DNA of 64,000 nucleotides from Owenia fusiformis (lineage: Eukaryota > Annelida > Polychaeta > Sabellida > Oweniidae). This document shows positions 1-12,600 of this stretch, one piece after another. Location: the NCBI GenBank assembly GCA_903813345.2, contig CAIIXF020000009.1:34324740-34388739 (forward strand), read 5' to 3'. A program made the position numbers and the translations under genes. Each line of letters starts with the position of its first letter. The stretch's first letter is position 1. The notes beneath the pieces were generated by a model that saw only the letters and a list, made by a program, of their open reading frames with translations, made no database searches and had not been told where the DNA came from.

Positions 1-369
1 ATATGGTAGAGTCTTTCATTATTCAGCACAAACAGTAATCAGATTTCAATACAAGACAATTCACACAACATCCTTCAAAGCTGTTTTTAAGTGTATCATA
101 ACCTATAAGGAGTCTCACCTAAGATGGTACATATCATCGCTGTCCAATGGTAGAGTCAACATCCATCAGGACAAGTGCCGGTATATTGAATCTTGGCAAA
201 TACAACTCACCAAAGTATTTGAGAAACACCTACAAATCAGTAGCACCCAAACAATTATGATCCAAAAAGCAAACTCCAAAACCATCACGGGTTGGACCAT
301 AAATGAATGAATAGTACTCATTTAGGTTATTTGGAGCCAGGACAATAGTTTTGAGAACATCCAAACATT
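1..369. repeat. Dispersed element, left part
   Basis: This stretch matches 19060-19430 in the same orientation (shared text such as cacaacatccttcaaagc and aggacaagtgccggtatatt). The 19-kb copy runs straight on into sequence that here only resumes near 2187, so positions 1-369 and 2187-2560 are two halves of one element split by a satellite array. No coding potential seen. Confidence 0.75.
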
Positions 370-2004
370 AAGCAAAAATTCTCCGATGTTGTAAACATAT
401 GTATAACCTATGGGAGAATTCTAAGTCATATTAGTGTGAAATGTTTTGAAAATTCTCCCATGTTGTTATCATATGGACAACTTATGGAAGAATTTTAAGT
501 CATAACTGTGAAAAGTGTGGAAAATTCCCCCATGTTGTAATCATATGGACAACTAATGGGAGAATTTTAAGTCATTTAAGTGAGAAAGGTGTGGGAAATT
601 CCCCCATGTTGTAATCAAATGGACAACCTGTGGGAGAATTTTAAGTCATTTAATTGTGAGAGGTCTTGAAAATTCCCCCATGTTGTAATCAAATAGACAA
701 CCTATGGGAGAATTTTAAGTCATTTAATTGTGAAAGGTGTTGAATATTCTCCCATGTTGTTATCATATGGACAACTTATGGGAGAAGTTTAAGTCATTTA
801 AGTATGAAAGTGTGGAAAAATTTCCAATGTTGTAATCATATGGACAACCTATGGGAGAATTTTAAGTCATAACTGTGAAAAGTGTGGAAAATTCCCCCAT
901 GTTGTAATCATATGGACAACTTATGGGAGATGTTTCAGTCATTTAAGTTTGAAAGTGTGGGAAGTTCCCCCATGTTGTAATCAAATAGACAACCAATGGG
1001 AGAATTTTAAGTCATTTAATTGTGAAAGGTTTTGAATATTCTCCCATGTTGTTATCATATGGACAACTTATGAGAGAATTTTAAGTCATATAAGTGTGAA
1101 AGTTGTGGAAAATTCGACCATGTTGTAATCATATGGACAACTAATGGGAGAATTTTAAGTCATTTAAGTGTGAACGCTGTGGAAAATTCGACCATGTTGT
1201 AATCATATGGACAACATATGGGAGAATTTTAAGTCATTTAAGTGTGAACATTGTGGAAAATTCGACCATGTGGTAATCATATGGACAACATATGGGAGAA
1301 TTTTAAGTCATTTAAGTGTTGAAATTTTCCTATATTGTAATCATATGGACAACATGTGGGAGAATTTTAAGTCATTTAAGTGTGAACGTTGTGGAAAATT
1401 CGACCATGTGGTAATCATATGGACAACATATGGGAGAATGTTAAGTCATTTAAGTGTGAACGCTGTGGAAAATTCGACCATGTTGTAATCATATGGACAA
1501 CATATGGGAGAATTTTAAGTCATTTAAGTGTGAACATTGTGGAAAATTCGACCATGTTGTAATCATATGGACAACATATGGGAGAATGTTAAGTCATTTA
1601 AGTGTGAACGTTGTGGAAAATTTGACCATGTTGTAATCATATGGACAACATGTGGGAGAATATTAAGTCATTTAAGTGTGAACGTTGTGGAAAATTTGAC
1701 CATGTTGTAATCATATGGACAACATATGGGAGAATGTTAAGTCATTTAAGTGTGAAAGGTGTTGAAATTTTCCTATGTTGTAATCATATGGACAACATGT
1801 TGGAGATGTTTAAGTCATTTAAGTATGAAAGTGTGGAAAATTCCCCCATGTTGTAATCATATGGACAACATATGGGAGAATTTTAAGTCATTTAAGTGTG
1901 AAAGTTGTGGAAATGTTCCTATGTTGTCATCATATGGACAACTTATGGGAGAATTTTAAGTCATATCAGTGTGAAAGGTGTGGAAAATTATCCGATGTTG
2001 TAAT
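370..2004. repeat. 74-bp tandem satellite, about 22 copies
   Basis: A unit of 74 bp (catgttgtaatcatatggac ... gtgtgaacgctgtggaaaattcgac) repeats with period 74, for example starts at 1119 and 1193. Copies are most alike in the middle (1080-1760) and degenerate at both ends. A last partial unit lies at 2159-2186 beyond an inserted hAT-like element. The open frames across the array, with a CxxCGK pattern, are a by-product of periodicity and not a gene. Confidence 0.92.
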
Positions 2005-2158
2005 CAGGGCACGCCTTAAGCGTCGGACAGCTGGTCATTATGTGGTTACTTTTGATACTGACCAGTTGATTTTTTCACTAGGTATAGGAAAATAACATTG
2101 CAACTGGTCAGTAATGCCTTTTTGACCAGCAGCTCTGGAATCCTTAGGGCATACACTG
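2005..2158. mobile_element. Non-autonomous hAT-like element, 154 bp, 8-bp TSD
   Basis: The ends are CAGGGCACGCCTTAAG and, inverted, CAGTGTATGCCCTAAG, the CAGNG type typical of hAT elements. A perfect 8-bp duplication GTTGTAAT flanks it (1997-2004 and 2159-2166). It sits inside a unit of the 74-bp satellite, so it inserted after the array formed. Internal TGACCAG/CTGGTCA inverted repeats are present. It has no open frame. Confidence 0.88.
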
Positions 2159-2186
2159 GTTGTAATCATATGGCCAACCTATTTGG

Positions 2187-2560
2187 ATGTTCTCGGGACC
2201 ATTGTTCTGGCACAGGATAACATTGAGGTGTTCCTCAAACACCAAGGTAAAATGTACCCTCCCAGGGCTGTGGAAAATCAGATGCCACTACATCTCATAC
2301 TTCCCCTGTTGCCTTAGGGGAACCAAACAACTCGGACATTTGCCTGTTGGCGCCAACAAGCTAAAGTTACCTCACACGTTAGACTCATTACATCACACAA
2401 CCTATTGCCAAGGTTGTATGCTTGCGTAACCATGTTGTAACACCTCAAAACACCGAAACATCCCTATCGCAAGGGAATGCTTCTCTTACTCTTCTCTATC
2501 ACTTACATTTGTTACTACTGTTAGATTGTGTAACTGTGGGACCATCATACCACAATACAC
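2187..2560. repeat. Dispersed element, right part
   Basis: Near-identical to 19432-19760 (caccaaggtaaaatgtaccc, cctgttggcgccaacaagct, ccaaggttgtatgcttgcg). Together with 1-369 this rebuilds the element whose uninterrupted copy lies in intron 1 of the nucleolin gene. Confidence 0.8.
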
Positions 2561-4289
2561 TTCAAAGTTGAATGAAAATTTTCGTGGGGGAGAACCCCCA
2601 AACCCCCCCCCGAATGCTCGTTTTTTGATTCACTCAACTCTTGTTCCTGTGGTCGTGGCATACTACTTAGAAAAATAGCGCTACGCCCATGACAGCCATT
2701 ATTGTTTCAGACAATTCTTTAAAATTTCAAAGATTGTATCATTTAGAGCAATACATTGGACACATTTTCTGAAATATCAAAAGATTTTGTTCATTGACCT
2801 TTACTTTTAGCTATTTTTCAGTCACATTTTCAGAGGGCTGAAAAGGTTATTTCATCATATTTATGGTCATTCTGACCATTTCCATTGTGTTCCCGGTCAT
2901 GTAAATGATATGTGGAACTAGTAACTGACTGGAGGCCCAAACAGAACTCTGTTATCTTGATACAAAAAAATTTCAAAATCCAGCATGGTTTTGTCATTTT
3001 TTGTTTTGTTTTTTTTCCTGTTAACTTCCATGGCACCTTAATTCAGGAAAGTGTTGTTACATTGTCTTCTCTAAGTAAACCTAGTAATTTGCTGGCCATC
3101 GGAAATCCGGGGTTATTGAGAAACTTGGAGAAGAAAATTGAACAGGCGGCCATTTTGAATGATTTTTCTTGAAATATCAGCATTTCCTCGAGCTGCCATT
3201 GAACTATTACCAGGTTTACTAAAAGAAGACATTGCAAGGATACTTTCCTGAAAAAAAGCATGGAAATACACACATGCCTTCAAAGTTCATACTTTATTTT
3301 GTATAAGAAAATAACATGCGCTAGACTGCAGGTATAGGAATTTTTTCATGTTGAATGGAAAGAATAACCTAACATGTGATTTTGAGGATTGCATCAAAAT
3401 GGCCGAAAGTACAAGTCTGCCTAAAAAGTAGGTCACTGAATTTTCTCGTTTCTTCTAAGTCTGCATATGATAAAAAATCTCCATACTCAATTCTAGGTAG
3501 TTAGTGAGCTATTTGTGAAAAACTGAAAGATGTAGACAATGATGGGATAGGGGGAATTATATCTGAGAATAACATGTGAAGACTGCATGAAAATAAAATG
3601 GCCGAAAGTAGAGTCAGTACGTCTATTTCCAAACACCCCCATCAAAAAATGTAGTTAGCTTGGCTGTACTGCACATCTATGCTATGATTCTATATATATT
3701 ATGTGTATTATCCACTGTAGAATGCATTTGCAGAAAAAATTACGAAAAATTGTAAAAAATATCTGGGTTATTCCATTTTTACTACAAGGTATTTTAGGGG
3801 GGTAATTCCGAACAGGAGTTTTTTTGGGGGGTAAATCCGAACACTTGCATGGGGGTAATTCCAAACACTTAACTTAAACTTAATTGTTTTAATTATTAGA
3901 TTGATGGTATATCATTATATGATACCCTTAACTTATGATACTGGATCCTGTCACCCCTGCATATCAAGAAACCCAAATTTAAATCATTTATTACTGACAT
4001 CTATTTATTTAAACGCACAGAGTTTGTGGGGGTAATTCCAAACACTAGCATGGGGGTAATTCCGAACACCTAAATCATCATAATTGATTATTTTATTGTA
4101 AGATTGTTGGTATACATCATTATATTGTATCTTTCAGGCTATAAGTATTATGTAGAGGTAGTAGAGGTACTATTATTCAATTCAATGATCTGCTTGCCAT
4201 TATTTGGAACCCGTTCGTGTTTACCCCCCTGTTTGGATTTGGACGTATTGACTCTACACATTCACCTTAAATATGGTAGATCTAGAGCC
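2561..4289. other. Intergenic, decayed repeats
   Basis: No convincing gene. 2935-3345 resembles the foldback element at 24428-24753 (shared tttactaaaag, actttcctgaaaaaa, ggaaatacacacatgcctt and a gaaaataacatg end). 3780-4070 holds several copies of a tgggggtaattccgaacac motif. Poly-C at about 2607. Confidence 0.5.
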
Positions 4290-4319
4290 CATTTATCATC
4301 TCGCTTGGACAATACTTAC

Positions 4320-4349
4320 AACTTGCTTGGCTGCAGTCTTTGTCTTCAT
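4320..4349 (-). pseudogene. Duplicate of nucleolin exon 1
   Basis: On the minus strand this 30-nt stretch encodes MKTKTAAKQV followed by a GTAAGT donor, exactly as in exon 1 of the nucleolin gene at 21870-21899. The only exon difference is one silent third-position change (GCC for GCA). Similarity continues upstream on the minus strand to about 4520, including tctcttttctacgtctt and a CACGTG E-box at 4459-4464. No exon 2 is visible in the 4.3 kb to its left. It is either a stranded duplicate or the first exon of a further paralogue lying outside the window. Confidence 0.7.
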
Positions 4350-4520
4350 CGTATGTCTGTCACGTAACTTATTAGAAAAATCGTAGTAAGTATGGGTTCT
4401 CTTTTCTACGTCTTCCAATATCACGGGCACGGGACAACCACGTTTCTTTGTAGATTCGCACGTGAGATCACTTGAGGCAATCTGCGCGAGATTCCATTTT
4501 TTGGCTCGGTCTTGGCGCAA
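4350..4520 (-). promoter_or_regulatory. Duplicated nucleolin promoter segment
   Basis: Diverged copy of 21900-22030, the minus-strand side of the nucleolin promoter. It keeps the blocks around ctcttttctacgtctt and gattcgcacgtgaga, with a CACGTG E-box at 4459-4464. There is no trace of the opposite-strand partner gene beyond it. Confidence 0.55.
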
Positions 4521-4645
4521 GTGCTTAAATCCAGCAGTCTGTGGAATTGCAGTAAAAAACCGAACGTCAATTTGCGAACGTTCCGGGTATTACGTTTGTT
4601 CACCATGTTATCAGATGGCATGCCAAAATGTAAAATCTCTAATCA

Positions 4646-4820
4646 GGCCCGTAGCCAGAGTGGGAGCTGGGGGAGCGGAAGCCAGAAATTCTTTCAAAAT
4701 CATGCAGTTTTTCACCATTCTGAGAATTTTTCGCATTATTTTTAGCCAAAATTGTGAAAAAGCTCCCCCCCCTGGAAAAAAGCTCCCGCTCCTGGTAAAA
4801 GCTGGCTACAACCGGGGCAA
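4646..4820. mobile_element. Short inverted-repeat element (GTAGCCAG ends)
   Basis: Starts GGCCCGTAGCCAG and ends CTGGCTACAACCGGGGC, which are inverted copies of each other. The interior is G/C-rich runs and ttttcaccattctgag. A related stretch is at 59390-59525 (gtaaccag ... ctggctggctatag). It looks like a MITE-class repeat. No target duplication was resolved. Confidence 0.5.
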
Positions 4821-5069
4821 GCTAATAGGGGTTAGTAATTTCTTTTACAGTTTTGTCAACAAAGGTAGGTGTTAACCTTGAATTGGACATACTGGCAGCA
4901 GATCCAAAAACAGAACCATCCAAAACTGAATAGGATTTTTCATACGTAATATTTTCACGAGTGAAATTTGATAACAAAGGTCCATGTGCAGTATGGTAAG
5001 TGATTTTAGGCAGTCATATCTTTCATCATGAGTACTTCATGTAATTAATGGCCATAAATACAATGTTTT

Positions 5070-5600
5070 TAAACAATATGGTTTCTTTTAAGTGAAGTCA
5101 CCATGATAGTAAAATATAAATCCAACTCTCTGAAAAATCATGGATTATGGCCCAACCTTTGCACTTTTTAAAAAAAAATATTAGGCTTATTTTCAAAAAA
5201 GAGGACCTTGTTTCTCTCAATTTAAACGTATCGAAAGTTTCTTCTATCATGTCTATACTATATTAACAATTTCTGAAAAGGGGATACGTATTTAAATGCG
5301 TTAAAGTTAAAAACCACATATCCCATGTTATTTCCCATAGGGAAAACTCGTGCTATCCAATGTTTTCAGCATCATTTTGCTCATCTAAAATTGATATCTT
5401 CAAAACTAGACTTTCACTACCATTATATTTTTGAAGATGTTTTACACCCTTTGTTGAATAATCTTTTCATGCAATAAAAATCATAAAAAGAGGATCCGCT
5501 TTTGAGTAAATGGGGTCCCTATGCATAATTTTACGACTGAATTGTTCGATTGATATTTTTATCATCATGGTTCCTTCACTTGAAAGAAAACAGTTTTAAT
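5070..5600. repeat. Foldback repeat
   Basis: The left end (gtttcttttaagtgaagtca ... accatgatag) is the inverted complement of the right end near 5549-5590 (tatcatcatggttccttcac, ttgaaagaaaacag). No coding frame. Confidence 0.5.
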
Positions 5601-5614
5601 AAAGGACCCCCGGT

Positions 5615-5980
5615 CCTGTGATCAGTGCAGCCAATGATGATTGACTTTATACAGGAGAAAGTTCCCTGAAAATGACAAAGTCCTACTTTATGTCGAATTT
5701 TATAGAGTAAATACCAAAAACCGTAATTTCAAGAGCTTTATAATCTTCAGAGAACATAAGTGTCTAGTATTTACAGAAATTTTGACTTTTTGACGTCAAA
5801 ATCAGCAATTTCTGGGAAACCGGGCGAACTAGGAAAATTGCAACGATAGGTCAAATAGGCATTATGGTTATGCATAAAATGAATGTGGATATGACTCAAT
5901 CCGAATAGCAGTTTTAATTTGTGCTGCCAATGTTGATGGATGGACGGACGGACGCCTGGTCAATCCCATGGGCTCACAGA
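5615..5980. repeat. Dispersed repeat with GGACGGACGGACGCCTGGTC end
   Basis: Shares long blocks with 11108-11540 in nucleolin intron 8: gattgactttatac, gagaaagttccctgaaaatg, aaaccgggcgaact and a GGACGGACGCCTGGTC terminus, in the same orientation. A shorter partial copy is at 10985-11110. Confidence 0.75.
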
Positions 5981-6024
5981 AAACAAAAAGCATGAGAAAA
6001 TTTTGAATATTGAAAAATTTTGGC

Positions 6025-6030
6025 TTTATT
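6025..6030 (-). terminator. Candidate poly(A) signal of nucleolin
   Basis: AATAAA on the minus strand, about 630 bp downstream of the stop at 6661-6663. It is the only AATAAA noticed on that strand between the stop and 6000, so it probably sets the 3' end of the mRNA. Confidence 0.45.
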
Positions 6031-6660
6031 ATTTTTATCTAATTTCTTTTCATGTTTAAAGAAACAACAATAATAGTTTTTACACAACAATAATAGTTTT
6101 GACAGGCTCATACATGTATTACAATGTAGGGTTTTGCATTAGCAATACTATACAATAAAAGAAATATTCATGTATATAGATGTATATCACATTCCAAAAC
6201 CTTACTTCTCTTAATAATATAAAACTCATAATAAAAATTACATTTCACACATGTATGCATCAATCAATAAACAATTCCAATACCAAACAACAGGCTACAG
6301 TATAACAAAAAATATTCGGTTTTTACTATCAACATAAAAATAAATATGTTACTTATTCCCTTTCAAATAATTGATTTTACTTAGTGCATTTAACAATTCT
6401 TCCCAATGCCGATCACCGATCTTAAAGACTTGAATTTGTCATATTTCTGGAATAACCCCAGCAATGTCTCCTGTACCAAACTCAAGCAAAGCTTAGACTA
6501 GTAAATCCCACAAGTCTGCAAGTGTCATTGGGTCCCATCATAGAGGGCAGTCACTTGTGAAAATCTGTTCTCATGTTTGTCTAACTGTACAGTTCTTGGA
6601 TTGAGATTTTACCCGCTCGTTCCATTTCATATTATTTACAGAATATATAATGTAGAATGT

Positions 6661-9600
6661 TTAATCATCAAATGTAGTTTTCTTTCCTTGTGGAGTGACT
6701 CCACCTCTTCCTCCTCTGAATCCACCTCGTCCACGACCACCTCCTCTGCTGCCACCACGACCTCTGCCTCCTCCTCTACCTCCACCACGACCACCTGCAA
6801 TAACACACAAAACGGACATAAGTACATGAAAATGAACAAAGCATTAATATGTAAAATGTCACCATCTGCGATACAGTCCACAAAAATGTTCTTGTGGTGG
6901 TGACATGGACTAGAATATATACTTACGTCTAAAAATTAATAGTGAATGTGTATTTCTAAATTAATTTAGAAGGACAGAGTGTGAAAAGCTTCAGTTTGGG
7001 TTTCTATTTGAGTCTGCAGATTTATACATCATGTAGGGCATTACCAGTAAATAAATGGAACAATAGCAGTGAGAAGATTAAACTGAATCTTCTGCTTCAC
7101 ACTTTGCCAGTCTGTAAATTCCAGATTTTACATTCTGTTTGCTTGAGACTATGAAACATGAGTAGTATAAAGAATTAAAGTGAAATCCTTAGTGTGAATT
7201 ATTGAATGCAATAAATGTACAGAAACAGCAATAACACATACCTCCTTCTTTTCGTGGTTCAGTGCAATCTCTTGACATGTGACCACTTCCTCCACAGTTG
7301 TAACAATTTCCACCTCCTGTCTTTGGCTTAGAGCAGTCTCTAGACATATGTCCATCCTCCCCACAGTTGTAACACTTCATACCACCTGCAATACAGATTT
7401 AATAATTAAAAAGCATATCGTTTACTTGACAAAAAAGTCTAAAAGTAAGCATATTATAATACACTCATGTGATGGTTTAAAGGAGATTAAAATATATTTG
7501 TTGTAAGGTGTTTGTTGTTAGAACAAGTCATCACCACAGCAAAAGAATCATGGATTTTCATACATGTAATTCTAGCATTGCTTTGTTTTAATCACACTTG
7601 TTCTTTGGAAAAACACCAGATTAAATGATTTTTCTATAATTTACGTGAATAGTTACATGAAAAGTTATTATCATATTAACCAGATAAATGAGCTTCATCA
7701 TTGGATTGATTGCTTACCTCCTCCTCCACTCTTGTTCGGGCACTCTCTGGAGAAATGTCCATCTTCCCCACAGTTGAAGCAGCCACCACCACCGCCGCCT
7801 CCACCACGTCCACCGCGACCACCACGACCTCCTCTTCCTGGATGAAAAATTCAGAAACTAGGAACATTCTTGAAATAAACTGAATTAATGCCAATTCTTG
7901 TTCAAAATTAACCACAAGTAAGGAAAATAATATATGATTATTGAGAGAGTTGCTTGCATCAGACAAAGTTTGGCTTAAAATAGCATGGTTATCTGCATCT
8001 ATCGATCAGATGGGGAAAAAACTGTCATCATTTCCAAGCTTAGCCTCTCGTGTTATTAATCATAGGTTAAACAAGAGCTTTAATTTAATAATGATTCTCC
8101 GGCAATAATGTTTCCTCACCTCCGGAACTCTTGTTGGGACACTCTCTGGAGAAATGTCCATCTTCTCCACAGTTGAAGCAGCCACTGCCGCCTCCTCCTC
8201 CGCCTCCTGCAATCAAACAGTAACAACATGCATAAGTTTAAGAATTAAGGATGAAAGGGGGTACTTTATTAAGCTTGTGTGGGAATTCCGACATGAAATA
8301 ATATTTGATTAATGAGAGTTGCTTGCATCAGACAAAGTTTGGCTTAATATAGCATGGTTATCTGCATCTATCGATCAGATGGGGAAAAAACTGTCATCAT
8401 TTCCAAGCTTAGCCTCTCATGTGATTAAGAATTGAGGATGAAAGGTACTTATCCATGTTTACTGGTGACAGGCAAAGGTTACACTTGACCAATCATGATA
8501 TGCTTATATGCCATTTTAATTCTTGAATTGTATGGATTTGCTTATTCTGATATTAAATTTCATCCTTGAAGCCGTTCCACTCACCACTTTTATTGGGACA
8601 TTCCCTGGAAAAGTGACCATCTTCGCCACAGTTGAAGCAGCCACCTCCACCACCGCCGCCTCCTGGGAATGAAACATTACACATATAATAGGTTAAGAAA
8701 TATTACAATACATTCAGGTGGAGAAAAGATCAAGGTACCAAGTATATGCAATTGAGTGGCAGGAATTCAGTGAATGTAGCTTCACTATCATCCACAATTT
8801 TCCAATCGTAGGTAACAAGAAGCTTATGTTTGATTATTTTGCACAGAAATAATTATTACAAGTGTTTTAGTATATGCAGGTGTTGCTCAGTATAAGGTAA
8901 CGGTTGTGAAATCATAGAACTCATAAGGTGTCCTAATAGTTTTGTCATCATAGCAACTTATCATTTAAGTGTCTGAATAATAAACATGTTCATTTACATT
9001 ATGGGTTAACTCACCTCTACCTCCACGGCCACCTCGCCCTCCTCTTCCGCCACCAAAACTTCCACCACCAAAACCGCCACTTCGTCTATCACCACCCTTG
9101 GGGGTAGCAAAGTCCAATGAGACCTCTCTTCCATCAACCTCGATACCATTGTTTTCATCTAGAGCTGTCTTGGCATCTTCAGGACTAGCAAACTCAACAA
9201 AACCAAACCTATACAAGTAAGAAAAATAATATCAACATGATTTATTTGATAAGATTTTTATTTTACAATAAATTTCCTGAACTAGGTCATCTTCCTTTGA
9301 TTTATCAGACTCTCTACGATATTCTGTTAGCTCCTCTACTTGAAGGAGAATAGCAAATCATCAAAATGATCAAAGCACCATTTTGTGTCCATGTTGCTCA
9401 GTATAAGGTAACAGTTGTGAAATCATAGAACTCATAAGGTGTCCTAATAGTTTTGTCATCATTGCAACATGAACAAGGATGAGTGGTGTCAACAGGATTA
9501 CTATGTAGCAAAAACCTGAGAAAACGGTCCTTTTCCTTAGGATATACTATTTCAACTTACCCTTTAGGTCTGCCTGTGTCTCTATCTGTGGATACCCTTG

Positions 9601-12600
9601 CATCTACACAGCTCCCAAAGGCTTCCTTTAAACTCTCTGGAGTTGTGTCAAAGCTCAAGTTCTTCACAAACAATGTGTTGCTTTGTTCACCACCTGTAAT
9701 AGTAATATATAGGGAATATATAATGCAATGGAGCTGGATTATCTTGTGCACATGCATATAAACCTTTAGATTTCATAGCAAGCAAGTGCTACAAGCTCTC
9801 ATTTAAAGAGTGGTTGCTATCAAGCTATCAGTTCGGCGAGTGATTTGTCCTCATTATTCAGTTGAAACAGTAGATTTATCATCGTTTAGCTTGTTGTGGT
9901 GACCAAGATATAGGTCGATTGTCTAAATACTTATTTATATGTACCAGTTCTTGCTCCCTTCTTTGGGGTGCCATCCTTCTTGCCTCCCATGGTATCCAAA
10001 AAGAGGGCACTACCATTAAGCTCAGATCCTTGCTTATCTTTTACTGCTTCTTTAACTTCTGCAGCTGAGCTGAAGTCGATGAAGCCAAACCTAAAGTAAG
10101 AAATTCCATGATCAGATGAAAGAGTGAGGTAAAAATACTTAGTTTATATTCATTAAGCAAATATTGAAAATTATTCCATCTAAATCAGTTTTGCCCAGAC
10201 CTCGCGATTAAGATTGTTTTAAATTCTACCTCTTTGGATCACCAGTCATTTTATCCTCAGGAATACGGATTTCTATGGCATCAGGAAAATGTTCTTTAAG
10301 CTCTTCTATAGTGCAATTTTCTGGTAGATTCTTAACAAACAGGGCTGAAATAGTAAACAAACTTGCATGAATAACAACCTTATCAACTCATATTCAGGCT
10401 TAGTTTACATTCTACTCAGCCACTTGTTAGTAGCTGGGTTATCAAGCTATCAGTTCGGCGAGTGATTTGTCCTCATTATTCAGTTGAAACAGTAGGTTTA
10501 ACATCATCTAGCTTGAAACCATAAATCCAATGCATTTAAGAGAAAATATTGGAAACTGATTAATACATTTTATAGGCAGATTACAATGAAATGTATGCTA
10601 ACGTCTGTCCTATTTGTTTTACATACATCAGAAAAGTAAACTTCGGACACCAAATAAAGGACACACGATAATGTGCTCACACAATGTAGAACCTTCAGAG
10701 GAATGTATATCCTGATTTTCAAACAAAATTATTGATTTTGATTTGTAGTTTAGAACTTTGAGAAACTTAAGATAGCACAGTTTGTGACCTAGTTTGAGGA
10801 CCTTTGACCTTGAACATTTTACTTATTCAGAGCTCAGTAGGTCTTGTGATTAAGGTGACCAAAATTTACATCCAACAAAAGTTGATTTTTCAAATTGATT
10901 ATTTAGTTACTCAGTACTCAGTTTCTCAAGTCAGATTTGCCTATCAGTTTCAGTTAGTCAATTGTTCATTTAGGCAATTAATTTGACTTTTAGATGTCAA
11001 AATCAGCAATTCCTCAGAAACCAGGCGAACTTGAGAAATGGTCAAAACAGGCATATGGATATGCATAAAATGAATATGAATGTGACTCAATAAGAATAGC
11101 AGTTTTAATTTGTGCAGCCAATGATGATTGACTTTATACATGAGAAAGTTCCCTGAAAATGATAAAAGTCCTACTTTTTGTCAAATGTTATAGAGTAAAA
11201 ACCAAAAACTGTAATTTCAAGAGCTTTGAAATCTTCAGAGAACAAGTTGCATATACAGCAACTACTACAAGTTATTTGAAAGTTCTACTTCAACAGAGTG
11301 TCTAGTATTCACAGAAAATTTGACTTTTTGACGTTAAAATCAGCAATTTCTCGGAAACCGGGCGAACTTGGGAAATGACGATGATAGGTCAAATAGGCAT
11401 TATGGATATGCATAAAATGAATGTGGAAATAACTCAATCCGAATAAAAGTTTTAATTTGTGTAGCCAATGTTGACGGACGGGCCAATGTTGACGGATGGA
11501 CCAATGGACGGACGGACGCCTGGTCGATCCCATAAGCACACTGTGTAAGCCAATAAAAAGAATTGAAGAAATCCACTCAGTCTCTATTAATAACTTACTT
11601 TTTTCATCTTTGTTGAGAGGAACTTCAGATTTTGCATCCTTTTTCTTTGTCTTAGCTTTCTCCATGGACACTGGCGCTCCATCTATCTCTTGTCCTTGGC
11701 TCTCCATAGCTTTATCATAGTCTGCTTCAGTGGATACTTCAAGATAACCAAACCTTAAGGAAATAAAACGTGATCATAATTATAACAGTAGACAATGTTA
11801 TATGGTTATTTTAATAATACAATAACATGTTTGAAAATATCAAGGAACTAGAAAATGATAACTCTACGGAGTAGCAAATCTTAATGAACACCATATAAAT
11901 CATCAATCTGTACAGTCACAATGTAATATTTACCACATACTCTTCTCTTCAATAAATATTTTAGACCATTGTAGTACACCATACTTTCAAGATAACTCTA
12001 AGTAATGGCGAATTTCTGCTCTAGTCAGCTATTTTGAATATTCAGAGGCACAAATCAGGAAAACAATGCAATATTTTGTGATGTACTCTGAAATTCCTTC
12101 AATTTGAGTATAACATAGCCATACTTTTACAAGATCAGAAAATAATTGCGAAATCCCGCATTAGACAACCATTTTGAATTTTTTGAGGCCTGAATCATAA
12201 AAACGCTACAATGTTTGCGATCTACTCTAAATTGCCTTTCATTTGAGTATAATAAAGCTATACTTCAAAAACATCTCAAAATTAACGCAAATACCTGTTT
12301 TTTACGTAAAATTATTCACCAATATACATCTTTCCACCAAATGTGAAGAAAATCTGTCGACTAGTATTCAAGTTATCTTCTGGACAGACGGACTGACTGA
12401 CTGACTGACAGACGGACGGCTTCACTATATCCCTACTGAACTTCGTTCGTTGGGATAAAAAGGTGTAACTAGTTTATTTTACAGGTAATACAAAAATAAT
12501 GTTATTAAATTGTTTATATGTATAGGCAAATTCAACAATTATGCAAATCCTGAAAATACATCAACTGTTTAAGCTACAATTAATATTACAGGAAACACCA

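Noticed and set aside
1207-1959. Overlapping frames with repeated F-K-C-E-x-C-G-K-F-D-H, like a zinc-finger protein
   Set aside because: The frames simply follow the 74-bp satellite; the period is not a multiple of three, frames swap, stops recur, and no start or splice context is present.
4462-4875. 137-aa plus-strand frame opposite the duplicated nucleolin exon
   Set aside because: It runs through the duplicated promoter and a short inverted-repeat element with G/C runs; no family similarity and no paralogue-like start (MAPKS).
6577-6903. Ser/Thr-rich plus-strand frame
   Set aside because: It is the antisense shadow of the Gly/Arg-rich last exon of nucleolin.
7527-7700. Further box-C-like GTGATGA/ATGATGA motifs in intron 15
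   Set aside because: No box D at a suitable distance and no closing stem.
7645-7845. Proline-rich plus-strand frame
   Set aside because: Antisense of the Gly/Arg and knuckle exon 15 of nucleolin.
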